Source: Bacteroidaceae bacterium
GTDB lineage: Bacteria; Bacteroidota; Bacteroidia; Bacteroidales; Barnesiellaceae_A
DNA: 51,987 bases
Assembly (NCBI GenBank): GCA_017532725.1
Contig: JAFXIZ010000047.1
Coordinates: 1-51,987 of the forward strand
Reading direction: 5' to 3'
Shown: positions 17,876 through 27,965 of the stretch, piece by piece
Layout of the letters: every line of letters begins with the position of its first letter
Position numbering within the stretch: position 1 is the stretch's first letter
Position numbers and translations under genes: made by a program
The notes under the pieces: generated by a model
Told to the model about the DNA's origin: nothing
The model's database searches: none
The model's input: the letters and a program-made list of their open reading frames with translations, nothing else

Positions 17876-18004
17876 ATTTATATATATACAACTATTGTTT
17901 AGCCTTTTGTTTACCATTAAATTCTATCAATTTCTTAAATAAGAGGGACTATTTTATTCCCACAAAGTTTGGTTTAGACTAAAATTTATTATAAATTGCA
18001 AACG

Positions 18005-18107
18005 AAAAAACAACCCTGCGTTATCCTAAAAGGTCGCAGGGTTAAGAAATCTACGGCTTATAGCCTTGTTGTGAAAAGTATGCCTCTAAAGGCATACGAA
18101 ATTTTGT
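18005..18107 (-). ncRNA. Predicted tracrRNA of the type II-C CRISPR-Cas9 system
   Basis: Read 5' to 3' on the minus strand from about 18107: ACAAAATTTC (pairs with repeat bases 14-23), a hairpin GTATGCC-TTTAGA-GGCATAC (18097-18078), TTCACAAC (18075-18068; pairs with the first eight repeat bases), a nexus-like AAGGCTATAAGCC, then a terminator stem AACCCTGCG / CGCAGGGTT (18043-18012) followed by G and six T. Anti-repeat, nexus and terminator occur in the canonical order on this strand only. It is divergent from cas9, with the promoter at 18113-18144. The hairpin inside the anti-repeat is unusual. Confidence 0.82.
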
Positions 18108-18112
18108 ATATG

Positions 18113-18144
18113 CAAAAGTATAAATATAAATCTTAAAAACCAAA
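18113..18144 (-). promoter_or_regulatory. Promoter of the tracrRNA
   Basis: On the minus strand TTTG (18144-18141), exactly 20 nt, then TACTTTTG (18120-18113), a full match to the -33/-7 consensus. The start is predicted at about 18107, placing the first transcribed bases at the beginning of the anti-repeat. It overlaps the region just before the cas9 ATG (18148). Confidence 0.7.
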
Positions 18145-18147
18145 TAT

Positions 18148-21100
18148 ATGAGCGACAATATTATTTTAGGCATAGATCCGGGAGTTGGCTCTATCGGCTT
18201 ATTCAAAAGAGATATTGACAAATCAGACAAATTAAGTGAACAATTAATAGGTGGTTCTATATTAACATTCCCCACAGGTTTTACCCAAAAAGACAATATG
18301 AAATCTTTGGCAACAGAGCGTGGGGATAAACGCAGAGGGCGAAACCATATACAATCACGCAAACAATGCAAATGGGCAACTCTTGAGTTACTTATAAATT
18401 TAGGTATGTGCCCACTTTCAATGGAAGAATTAGACAAATGGAGAAAATATGATAAAAATGCCGATATAAAACATCCATATCCTACATCACAATTATTTAG
18501 GGCGTGGTTAAAGTGTGATTTTAATAATGATGGCAAGCCTGATTTTTCGATGTTTGAGTTGCGAAATAATTTAGCAATCGACAAAGGCATAGACCTATCA
18601 ACTACTATAGGTAAACTAATGTTAGGTCGAGTCGTTTATCATATGGCTATTCACAGAGGTTTTAGGAGTAGCAAAGGAGATAGAGCGACTGAAAATCAAG
18701 AAAACAGAGGCATAGATGAACACGAAGACCTTAAAGGTGCTGAAGAAGGAAAGGCTAAAGAGATAAAGAATATAATGCAAAGTTATAATCTCCCAACCAT
18801 TGGTTGTGCATTGTATTATCTGAATAATATTCAAAAAGAAAGAATACGGGCTTCTAAATACACAATCATCGCAAAACAGAATAAACAAGAATTAGAATAT
18901 ATATTCAATCTGCACGAAGAATTAGGGGATAACAGGCTCAATATGTGCAAAAGGATAATCAAAGTTGTTTTCAAAGTTAAACCTTTAGGAAGCCAAAAGG
19001 GCAACATTGGTTATTGTGTATTTGAGAACAATAAGCAACGCGCACCAAAGTCTCGACCCGAATTTGAAATATATCGCGCTTGGTCTTTTATCAATAATAT
19101 TCGTGATATTACCAATAATAAAGAACTATCGTTAGATGTAAAACGAAAACTCTTTGAACAAAACTTTTGGAAATCCGAAACATTTAAATTCGGGCGTATC
19201 TCAAATTTTATAAAAAAAGAATTATCAAACCCTCAAATAAAATTTAACTACGAAGATAATTTTGAGGTATCAGGCTGCCCTATATTATTTTTATTGAAAG
19301 AAAATAGTTTTTTAGGGGAAGACTGGGATACTACATCCATTTCAATAGACAAAAATGAGTCAGTAGAAAACAAAAAAACAAACACCAAATAGTCCACACT
19401 TGGGAAACTATTTGGAACAAATGTTATACGGGCGACAAAGAAGACATTATTGATTTTTGTACCAATAAAATCAAACGTAAAGATTGGGAGCAACCTATGC
19501 TTAAATTGATGAATCTTATTTTAAAAGCTGATGGTTATACCCACTTAAGTACGTACGCAATAAAAAAAATAAACAAATTCTTGTGTCAAGGATTCATATT
19601 AGACAAAGCAATTTTATTAGCCAAAATACCCGACATTATTGGAAATGATGTATGGCACAATAATAAAAATCTTATTAAGAAAGAAATATCATCAATTTAT
19701 ACGCAAGTTGAAAAGAAGCGACTTGTCGTTAAAATTACAAACAACTTAATAGCATCATACAAGCAACTATGCCTCGATGATGAAACAGCATTTGCAGTTC
19801 ACGATTATGACTATATTTTAGACAATAGCGACAAACAGGATGTTTATTCTGCTGTGGCTCAATGTTTAAACATCGAAGATGAAAGATTTAGTGAAATACG
19901 CAATCAAGTAGAAGAGAGATACCAATTGTTTTTTAAGGATAAAAAACGTGCATACATTAAGCCTACATCATTAAGAGATGAATTAATAGAGTTTTTAAAC
20001 AATAATTTCGACTGCGATACAACTAAACTATACAACCATTCACTTATTGAAAAATATACATATAAGCCTCTGGAAATAATAAATCAACAAGGAGTAAGGG
20101 TGCAACTTTTAGGTAATCCACAATTACACAACCTCAAGAATCCTGTTGTCCTGCGCACTATGTATAAACTACGCAATATCCTCAATTATATGTTGGAAAG
20201 TGGGCAAATAAGCAATGATAGCCGGTTAGTTATTGAAACAGCAAAAGAATTCAACGACACCAATATGCGTTGGGCCATCAAACGATATGAAGATATCAGG
20301 GAGAATGAAAATGTACAATTGGAGAAAATTGTCAATAACATTTTAAAAGAGTACAATAAAATTGCGACAAATAACGATATAAAAATTGCACGCTACGCAT
20401 ACGAACAAAGTTTGTTATGCAATGGTGATTATAATTATGACGTACTAACTAAAAAAGACAGCGATAGAAAAAAAGAGATAATAGAACGATATAAATTGTG
20501 GAAAGAACAAAACTTTAAATGCATTTATACAGGTCGAATTATTTCTCTAACAGAGGTGCTAAATGGAGATACTGTCGATATTGAACACACGCTACCATTA
20601 AGTAAGTCTATGGATAATAGCGATGAAAATAAGACTTTATGTGATGCTACATTCAATAGATTCACAAAGAAAAATATGTTACCCTCTCAATTAGGAGATA
20701 AAATTCGTAATGAAATTGACCAAAATATAGAGCCTTGGCGTAAAAGGGTAAAATTCTTATATGATAAAATCCAATATTGGAAAAGTCGTTCAAGAAAAGC
20801 AGCAAGCAAAGAAGACAAAGATTTTGCCATAAGAAATATGCATCTCTATAGAATGGAGTACGAACATTGGGAGAATAAAGTTTCTCGATTTACAATCGAA
20901 AAAATCGAACCCAGTTTTGTTCATCGCCAACTATCCGACACACGCACTATCACTCGTTATCTTGTAGAATATTTGCGAGTTGTTTTCCCAAATATCAGTG
21001 TACAAAATAGTAATGTTACAAGCGCATTTAGAGAAATAATAGGAATAAAAGAAAAAAACAGAGAAAACAACCTGCACCATGCCCAAGATGCAGCAATATT

Positions 21101-22310
21101 GTCATTGATACCTCCTTCTTATATGCGTGATAGAATAATGCAAGTATATTACGAAATTAAAGAAACAAAGAAATTAATAAAAACGGAGCCTAACTTAAAC
21201 CACAGATTAGAAAAACTTAATCGGAAACTTTTAAAATTAAAGAGATTAGCACATCTTGATACAGATATTAATAATATTTTAGATGTAAAAGTTAATGATA
21301 TAATCGTTAACAATCTCTCAACTAATAGAGTGCTAAATATAACAAGACGAAAATATCGCAAAAATGGAAAAGTTGTATCATTAAGAAATGAAAACAACAA
21401 TGTTGTGCGTGACCAAAATGGCAATATAATACCATACCGTTGGCATCAAGGCCGTTGTATAAGGGGTAAATTATGTCAAGAAACCTTCTATGGAGCGATA
21501 AAAAGCCCCATAATAGGGAAAGATAAAAAAATACAAAAAGATGCACAGGGAAATATACAATATGAAATTAAATATGTAAAAAGAGAAAGTGTCAATACCC
21601 TTTCAGACTTGAAAAAACTTATAGATGGCAACAAACTTGCAGATAAGAAATTACAATCTTATTTACAAAAACAAATTGCAAATAAAAACATAAGAGTAGA
21701 TTCGGACAATTGTATAATAGTAAATAATAATGGTTTAAAAATTCGCCATTTAAGATGTTATACAGGAAATGGAGTTATTCCTATTAAAGAGCACAAAGAC
21801 TATGCATCTAAATATAAATATAAAAACTTAACATATTGTGAAAATGGCACTAATGCCTATTATGCTATCTATGAAAATAATAAGGGGAAAAGAAAATGCG
21901 AAGTTCTCAATTTATACACCATTTCTAAAATAGAAATGATAGACAAAACGAAAGACAATCTATTTCCTTTGTATATGGATAAAAAGAATGACTATATTAG
22001 GAAATATGTATTAGAACCCGGCACAAGAGTTATAATGCAAGAAGACACAAATGATTGCATCAGATCTTTGGATAGAGATGATATGATTAAAAGATTATAT
22101 ATCATTAATAATTTTAGAGATAAAAAAGACGGACGTGTGTTTTTAAAGCATCACACAATTTCAAAAACATTATCTAATAAAGAATGTTTAAGCCAATACA
22201 ACACAAACGATCACATTGCTTTTATAGTTTTGAGTAGAGAAAATCTTAACTTTTGGGTAGAAGGATACGATTTTGATATACTACCGGATGGTGAGATAAA
22301 AATTAGATAA
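18148..22310 (+). CDS. cas9: Type II-C Cas9 nuclease, interrupted by a frameshift at an A7 tract
   Basis: Frame 1 (18148-19392, 414 aa) has RuvC-I GIDPGVGSIG (Asp10), an arginine-rich bridge helix (about 58-71) and REC start including HMAIHRGFRSS. It stops at TAG 19390. The next frame is open from 19359 to 22310 and continues without a gap in homology (HTWETIWNKCYTGDKED...), with its first Met at 19497. That part has RuvC-II LVIETAKE, HNH DIEHTLPLS, RuvC-III HHAQDAAIL and a C-terminal PAM-interacting region. Adding one A to the seven-A run 19372-19378 restores about 1387 residues, normal for Bacteroidota Cas9. All nuclease residues look intact. The gene is clearly more AT-rich than cas1, cas2 and the hut genes. 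Cas9 cuts DNA guided by crRNA and tracrRNA; with this shift only two fragments would be made unless slippage occurs. Confidence 0.92.
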
Positions 22311-22314
22311 TACT

Positions 22315-23578
<1,264 letters not shown>

Positions 23579-23579
<1 letters not shown>

Positions 23580-23616
23580 ACAACAAAACCGACCCATCAA
23601 GGCCGGTTTTGTTGTT
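23579..23616. terminator. Terminator between cas2 and the CRISPR array, likely bidirectional
   Basis: 13-bp stem AACAACAAAACCG / CGGTTTTGTTGTT begins at the last base of cas2. On the plus strand it ends the cas operon. On the minus strand the arm TCGGTTTTGTTGTTT gives a weaker T-rich end for the pre-crRNA leaving the array at 23686. The AT-rich 23617-23685 between it and the first repeat may hold the leader. Confidence 0.65.
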
Positions 23617-23685
23617 GTTATAGACATTTTTTATTTTCTAAAAACCTTTATAATGTATTATATTTCAACAAAATACAAATATCGG

Positions 23686-24331
23686 GTTGTCTATAATCAC
23701 ATCAAAGATACAAAATTTCATCAATTCACAACAACGCTGCTATAGCTGCATCCTTCTGTGCGTTGTCTATAATCACATCAAAGATACAAAATTTCATCAA
23801 TTCACAACACATCGAAACAGTTCCGTCGATTCTTTGAGTTGTCTATAATCACATCAAAGATACAAAATTTCATCAATTCACAACATCATCAATTGTGGAT
23901 TCTCCTCGGCATCAGTTGTCTATAATCACATCAAAGATACAAAATTTCATCAATTCACAACTATCTTCCTCGCTATGAGGTAAGCCATTGAGTTGTCTAT
24001 AATCACATCAAAGATACAAAATTTCATCAATTCACAACTCTCATCGCCATCAATTCTAACGGCTTCCTGTTGTCTATAATCACATCAAAGATACAAAATT
24101 TCATCAATTCACAACTTTACCCTTAACCGTGTCGAGGTCTGTAGAGTTGTCTATAATCACATCAAAGATACAAAATTTCATCAATTCACAACAGTATGTG
24201 ATTACTCGGCTATCGAGGCCCGGTTGTCTATAATCACATCAAAGATACAAAATTTCATCAATTCACAACTACCTCACTCCGTTGATTATAATGCTCAACA
24301 TTGTCTATAATCACATCAAAGATACAAAATT
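23686..24331 (-). CRISPR. CRISPR array, type II-C, eight full 47-bp repeats plus one truncated
   Basis: Full repeats start at 23686, 23762, 23838, 23915, 23992, 24069, 24146 and 24223; a truncated copy covers 24300-24331. All eight full repeats look identical. Eight spacers: the two nearest cas2 are 29 bp, the other six 30 bp. 47-bp repeats are typical of Bacteroidota II-C. On the minus strand the repeat begins GTTGTGAATTGATGAAA and ends TTATAGACAAC; tracrRNA pairing and the internal -7 box TATCTTTG (repeat bases 23-30) both indicate minus-strand transcription, toward cas2. No spacer resembles another or anything I noticed in this window. Confidence 0.97.
24300..24331 (-). repeat. Truncated terminal CRISPR repeat retaining the promoter element
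   Basis: 31 of 32 positions match the repeat; the 15 bases that would lie at its 5' end on the minus strand are missing. The lost part is tracrRNA-pairing sequence, not needed upstream of the first transcribed spacer. The kept part includes TATCTTTG (24324-24317), which can start transcription into the next spacer. The nfo stop codon is 7 bp away. Confidence 0.85.
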
Positions 24332-24338
24332 CGGCAGA

Positions 24339-25181
24339 CTACCTCTGTAGGCTATACAGCCACTCGATTTCTTGTGACCAGAGGGTTTCGTCGGGGGTTT
24401 CGAGTATGAGGGGGATGTTGTCGAAGCGAGGGTCTTGCATAAGGAGTTCGAAGCAGCGTGTGCCGAGGATGCCTTGCCCGAGGCTGTCGTGGCGATCGAC
24501 ACGTGAGCCGAGCCCTTTCTTGGCGTCGTTGAGGTGCATTCCTCGCAGGTAGCCGAAGCCTACTATGCGATCGAACTCTTGCCAAGTGTGGGCAAAGCCT
24601 TGGTCGGTGGCGAGGTCGTAACCGGCTGCATAGGCGTGGCAGGTGTCGATGCACACTCCTACGCGACTCTTGTCCTCGACACGGTCGATAATGGCTGCGA
24701 GGTGGGCAAAGTCGTAGCCTACGTTTGAGCCTTGTCCGGCTGTATTCTCTATAACGGCTGTTACGCCTTGCGTACGGTCGAGGGCTATGTTGATGCTGTC
24801 GGCTATGCGCGCCAAGCAGGTGTCGAGGTCGATGGCCTTGAGGTGGCTGCCGGGGTGGAAGTTGAGGCGCGTGAGGCCGAGGGCTTGGCAACGCTGCATC
24901 TCGCCGATGAAGGAGTTGCGCGACTTTTCGAGCCCTTCTTGCTCGGGGTGTCCGAGGTTGATGAGGTAACTATCGTGGGGCAGAATGTAGTCGGGGGCAT
25001 AGCCGTACTGCTCGCAGGCTGCCTTGAAGGCGTCGATGCTCTTGGCTGTGAGTGCCGGGGCTAACCACTGACGCTGATTCTTGGTAAAGAGTGCAAATGC
25101 CTTGGCTCCTATGGCGTGGGCATTGGCCGGAGCATTTTCTACTCCTCCTTGTGCGCTTACGTGCGCTCCTATGTATTTCAT
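24339..25181 (-). CDS. nfo: Endonuclease IV (AP endonuclease)
   Basis: 280 residues, TIM-barrel AP endonuclease family 2. Signatures: [18 protein letters not shown] start, NFHPGSHL (zinc His), [10 protein letters not shown] (zinc Glu), [16 protein letters not shown] (Asp and His), [22 protein letters not shown], and LILETPDE (final Glu). It cleaves DNA 5' to abasic sites in base excision repair, complementing MutY. The gene ends 7 bp from the CRISPR array with no terminator seen, so its transcript would run into the array on the strand used for crRNA. Confidence 0.97.
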   Translation of the reverse strand: MKYIGAHVSAQGGVENAPANAHAIGAKAFALFTKNQRQWLAPALTAKSIDAFKAACEQYGYAPDYILPHDSYLINLGHPEQEGLEKSRNSFIGEMQRCQALGLTRLNFHPGSHLKAIDLDTCLARIADSINIALDRTQGVTAVIENTAGQGSNVGYDFAHLAAIIDRVEDKSRVGVCIDTCHAYAAGYDLATDQGFAHTWQEFDRIVGFGYLRGMHLNDAKKGLGSRVDRHDSLGQGILGTRCFELLMQDPRFDNIPLILETPDETLWSQEIEWLYSLQR

Positions 25182-25227
25182 AATTCGGGTTACTTTAAGA
25201 GGTAAATACTTATTGTTTCACACTCTA

Positions 25228-25258
25228 CAAATTTAGTGCAATGATATGAAAAAGTCAA
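25228..25258 (-). promoter_or_regulatory. Promoter match for nfo
   Basis: On the minus strand TTG (25258-25256), 20 nt, then TAAATTTG (25235-25228). Predicted start about 25221, giving a leader of about 40 nt. Confidence 0.5.
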
Positions 25259-25270
25259 GTTTTACGACAC

Positions 25271-25303
25271 AAAAAAGGCAACCTCATAGAATGGGGCTGC
25301 CTT
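25271..25303 (-). terminator. Terminator of ffh-folD
   Basis: On the minus strand AAGGCAGCC...GGTTGCCTT (one G-T pair) forms a stem of about 9 bp followed by six T. It lies 21 bp after the folD stop. Confidence 0.7.
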
Positions 25304-25324
25304 GTATATGTGTATGATAGTCGA

Positions 25325-26209
25325 TTAGAAATTGAATATCGCTTTCTTACCAGCGAGCAGAGTGTTACGCATAAGCGATACGATGGTCATAGGGCCTACG
25401 CCACCGGGTACGGGGGTGATGTACGAACAGTGGGGAGCGACCTCGTCGAAGCATACATCGCCTGTGAGTTTCCAGCCGTTCTTGCTCTCGGCAGAGGGTA
25501 CACGAGTAGTACCTACGTCTATCACTACGGCACCTTCCTTCACCATATCGGCTGTAACGAAGCCGGGGTTGCCCATTGCGGCAATGATGATGTCGGCTGT
25601 GCGACATATCTCCTTGATGTTGGGTGTTGCGCTGTGGCATACGGTAACGGTGGAGTTACCGGGGTTGCTCTTTTGCATCATCAGCGATGCGATGGGCTTA
25701 CCCACGATGTTGCTACGACCCAATACTACGCAGTGCTTGCCACGAGTGTCGATGTTGTAACGGCGCAACAACTCGATAATACCGGCGGGTGTTGCCGACA
25801 CGAAACAGGGCAAGCCTATCGACAGACGACCTACGTTGATGGGATGGAAACCATCGACGTCCTTACGGTAATCGACAGCCTCGACAACACGCTCCTCGTT
25901 GATGTGACGAGGCAACGGCAGTTGCACGATGAAGCCATCTACATCGTTGTCATTATTGAGCTTTTCGATTTCGGCAATTAGTGCATCTTCGGTGATGTCC
26001 TCATCGAAACGCAAAAGCGACGATTTAAAACCACATTGCTCGCAGGCCTTCACTTTGTGGGCAACGTAACTTTCGCTACCACCGTCGTGACCTACAAGTA
26101 TGGCAGCCAAGTGAGGGCGTTTGCCTCCGGCTGCTACAATCTTTTCTACCTCTTGTGCTATCTCTTGCTTGATTTGAGCCGAGATAGCCTTACCATCAAT
26201 CAGTTGCAT
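25325..26209 (-). CDS. folD: Methylenetetrahydrofolate dehydrogenase / methenyl-THF cyclohydrolase
   Basis: 294 residues. [14 protein letters not shown] contains the Tyr and Lys of the cyclohydrolase site; [26 protein letters not shown], and the Rossmann motif [17 protein letters not shown] plus [12 protein letters not shown] are all present. It interconverts 5,10-methylene-, 5,10-methenyl- and 10-formyl-THF, so it is the next enzyme after FchA. It follows ffh by 28 bp on the same strand and ends at a terminator. Confidence 0.97.
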   Translation of the reverse strand: MQLIDGKAISAQIKQEIAQEVEKIVAAGGKRPHLAAILVGHDGGSESYVAHKVKACEQCGFKSSLLRFDEDITEDALIAEIEKLNNDNDVDGFIVQLPLPRHINEERVVEAVDYRKDVDGFHPINVGRLSIGLPCFVSATPAGIIELLRRYNIDTRGKHCVVLGRSNIVGKPIASLMMQKSNPGNSTVTVCHSATPNIKEICRTADIIIAAMGNPGFVTADMVKEGAVVIDVGTTRVPSAESKNGWKLTGDVCFDEVAPHCSYITPVPGGVGPMTIVSLMRNTLLAGKKAIFNF

Positions 26210-26237
26210 ATTGTCTATTGAAAATAAATGGTTTTTA

Positions 26238-27575
26238 TTATCTTCTGCGACGCATATTTTTCATTGCGCCACGCATACCTGCTCCTCCGTTTTGAGTTAC
26301 CATACGCATTACTTTGCGTGTGTCGTCAAACTGCTTGATAAGGCGATTAACCTCTTGCACTGTCGTACCACTACCCTTGGCAATGCGTTGGCGACGCGAG
26401 CCGTTGAGTATGGCAGGGTTGGTGCGCTCCTCGGGGGTCATCGAGTAGATTATGGCCTCAATACCCTTGAAGGCGTTATCGTATATATCCATATCTTTTA
26501 TGGCCTTGCCGACACCGGGTATCATCGAAGCAAGTTCCTTGATGTTACCCATCTTCTTTATTTGGTGTATCTGTGCAAGGAAGTCGTTAAAGTCAAATTG
26601 GTTCTTGGCTATCTTCTTCTGCAAGCGGCGAGCCTCTTCCTCATCGTATTGCTCTTGGGCGCGCTCAACAAGCGAAACGATATCGCCCATACCCAATATA
26701 CGGTCGGCCATACGCGAGGGGTGGAAGTAATCGACGGCGTCGAGTTTCTCACGCATACCCACAAACTTGATGGGCTTATCGACAACGGTGCGTATCGACA
26801 GGGCTGCACCACCACGAGTGTCGCCATCGAGTTTGGTAAGTACCACACCATCGAAGTTGAGTCGGTCGTTAAACTCTTTGGCAGTATTAACAGCATCCTG
26901 ACCGGTCATCGAGTCAACCACAAAGAGTGTTTCGGTGGGGTTGATGGCAGCCTTGATGGCGGCAATCTCTTTCATCATCTCCTCATCGATGGCGAGGCGA
27001 CCGGCAGTATCGACAATAACAAGGTCAAGGTTATGTTCGCGAGCATAACGAATACCATTTTGTGCTATCGAAACGGGGTCTTTCACACCCTCCTCGGAAT
27101 ATACAGGCACATCGATTTGCTCACCGAGAACTTTCAATTGGTCGATAGCGGCAGGACGATACACGTCGCACGCCACGAGCAAGGGGCGTTTAGCCTTTTT
27201 CGATTTGAGCATTCGGGCAAGTTTACCCGAGAAGGTGGTTTTACCCGAGCCTTGCAAACCCGACATCAATATAACAGCCGGATTGCCGTTGATGTTCACA
27301 TCGGCAGTTTCGCCACCCATCAAGGCAGCCAACTCGTCGTGAACTATCTTCACCATCATCTGGCCGGGCTTCACAGCCGTAAGCACGTTTTGTCCAAGAG
27401 CCTTTGCCTTTACCGTATCGGTAAACTGCTTGGCCACCTTGTAGTTAACGTCGGCATCGAGCAATGCACGACGCACATCCTTGAGCGTTTCTGCTACATT
27501 GATTTCGGTAATTTTACCTTCGCCCTTCAGTATCTTGAACGACCGTTCTAATCTTTCACTTAAGTTCTCAAACAT
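26238..27575 (-). CDS. ffh: Signal recognition particle GTPase Ffh
   Basis: 445 residues from [20 protein letters not shown] at 27575. An open frame extends to 27671 but begins upstream of the predicted promoter (27618-27648), so the 27575 start is preferred. N domain (1-90), G domain with GLQGSGKTT (106-114), [19 protein letters not shown], then the M domain ([38 protein letters not shown]) ending in a short basic tail. Ffh binds signal sequences and 4.5S RNA and targets nascent membrane proteins. It is cotranscribed with folD. Confidence 0.97.
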   Translation of the reverse strand: MFENLSERLERSFKILKGEGKITEINVAETLKDVRRALLDADVNYKVAKQFTDTVKAKALGQNVLTAVKPGQMMVKIVHDELAALMGGETADVNINGNPAVILMSGLQGSGKTTFSGKLARMLKSKKAKRPLLVACDVYRPAAIDQLKVLGEQIDVPVYSEEGVKDPVSIAQNGIRYAREHNLDLVIVDTAGRLAIDEEMMKEIAAIKAAINPTETLFVVDSMTGQDAVNTAKEFNDRLNFDGVVLTKLDGDTRGGAALSIRTVVDKPIKFVGMREKLDAVDYFHPSRMADRILGMGDIVSLVERAQEQYDEEEARRLQKKIAKNQFDFNDFLAQIHQIKKMGNIKELASMIPGVGKAIKDMDIYDNAFKGIEAIIYSMTPEERTNPAILNGSRRQRIAKGSGTTVQEVNRLIKQFDDTRKVMRMVTQNGGAGMRGAMKNMRRRR

Positions 27576-27617
27576 AATATCTTTGTGTTGAAAATTTTTC
27601 CATAAAATTTTAAAGCG

Positions 27618-27648
27618 CAAAGTTAGTAATTTTACAGCAATACTCAAA
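27618..27648 (-). promoter_or_regulatory. Promoter match for ffh-folD
   Basis: On the minus strand TTTG (27648-27645), 19 nt, then TAACTTTG (27625-27618). Predicted start about 27611, with a 36-nt leader before the ATG at 27575. This decides the ffh start. Confidence 0.6.
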
Positions 27649-27789
27649 GTTAACAACGCCCGAATATGCAATAAGTTTGCAATATCACCCCTATATTGCC
27701 CCTATATTGTCCCAAATGGGAGTGCTGAGGGTGGAGTGTGGAGCGAGTAGAAAAGGTGAAAAGGGTTATCGACACAAGAACAAAAAGAG

Positions 27790-27832
27790 ATATAAAGTTG
27801 AGAGGTTAGTGTTTAGTGTGGTAACTTTATAT
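27790..27832. repeat. Inverted repeat in the ffh/fhs intergenic region
   Basis: ATATAAAGTT (27790-27799) and AACTTTATAT (27823-27832), 10-bp perfect arms. The segment TATAAAGTTGAGAG also occurs inverted near 38542-38555, suggesting a dispersed, decayed intergenic element. The 390-bp gap 27576-27965 otherwise holds only the ffh promoter and the fhs terminator. Confidence 0.5.
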
Positions 27833-27890
27833 GCCCTTCTCTAATCCCTAAACTCTATATAGGGTGTGCCTCACCCCACACGGTAGGATA

Positions 27891-27931
27891 TGCAAAAGAG
27901 GGTATGTCAAAATAATCTTGACACGCCCTCT
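27891..27931 (-). terminator. Terminator of pspC-uvrB-fhs
   Basis: On the minus strand AGAGGGCGTGTCAA...TTGACATACCCTCT forms a 14-position stem with one mismatch and one G-T pair, followed by TTTGC. It lies 35 bp after the fhs stop. Confidence 0.65.
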
Positions 27932-27965
27932 CTGCAACAATAATTATATAATCGCCCAAACGATA

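Noticed and set aside
18055..18109. tracrRNA on the plus strand
   Set aside because: On the plus strand the nexus would precede the anti-repeat and there is no terminator before cas9; only the minus strand gives the right order with a T-run.
26211..27551. 446-residue open frame on the plus strand inside ffh
   Set aside because: Antisense shadow of ffh with His/Thr-rich, motif-free translation.
27575..27671. Upstream start for ffh at 27671
   Set aside because: The extension lies across the predicted promoter (27618-27648), and the family begins at MFENLSERL.
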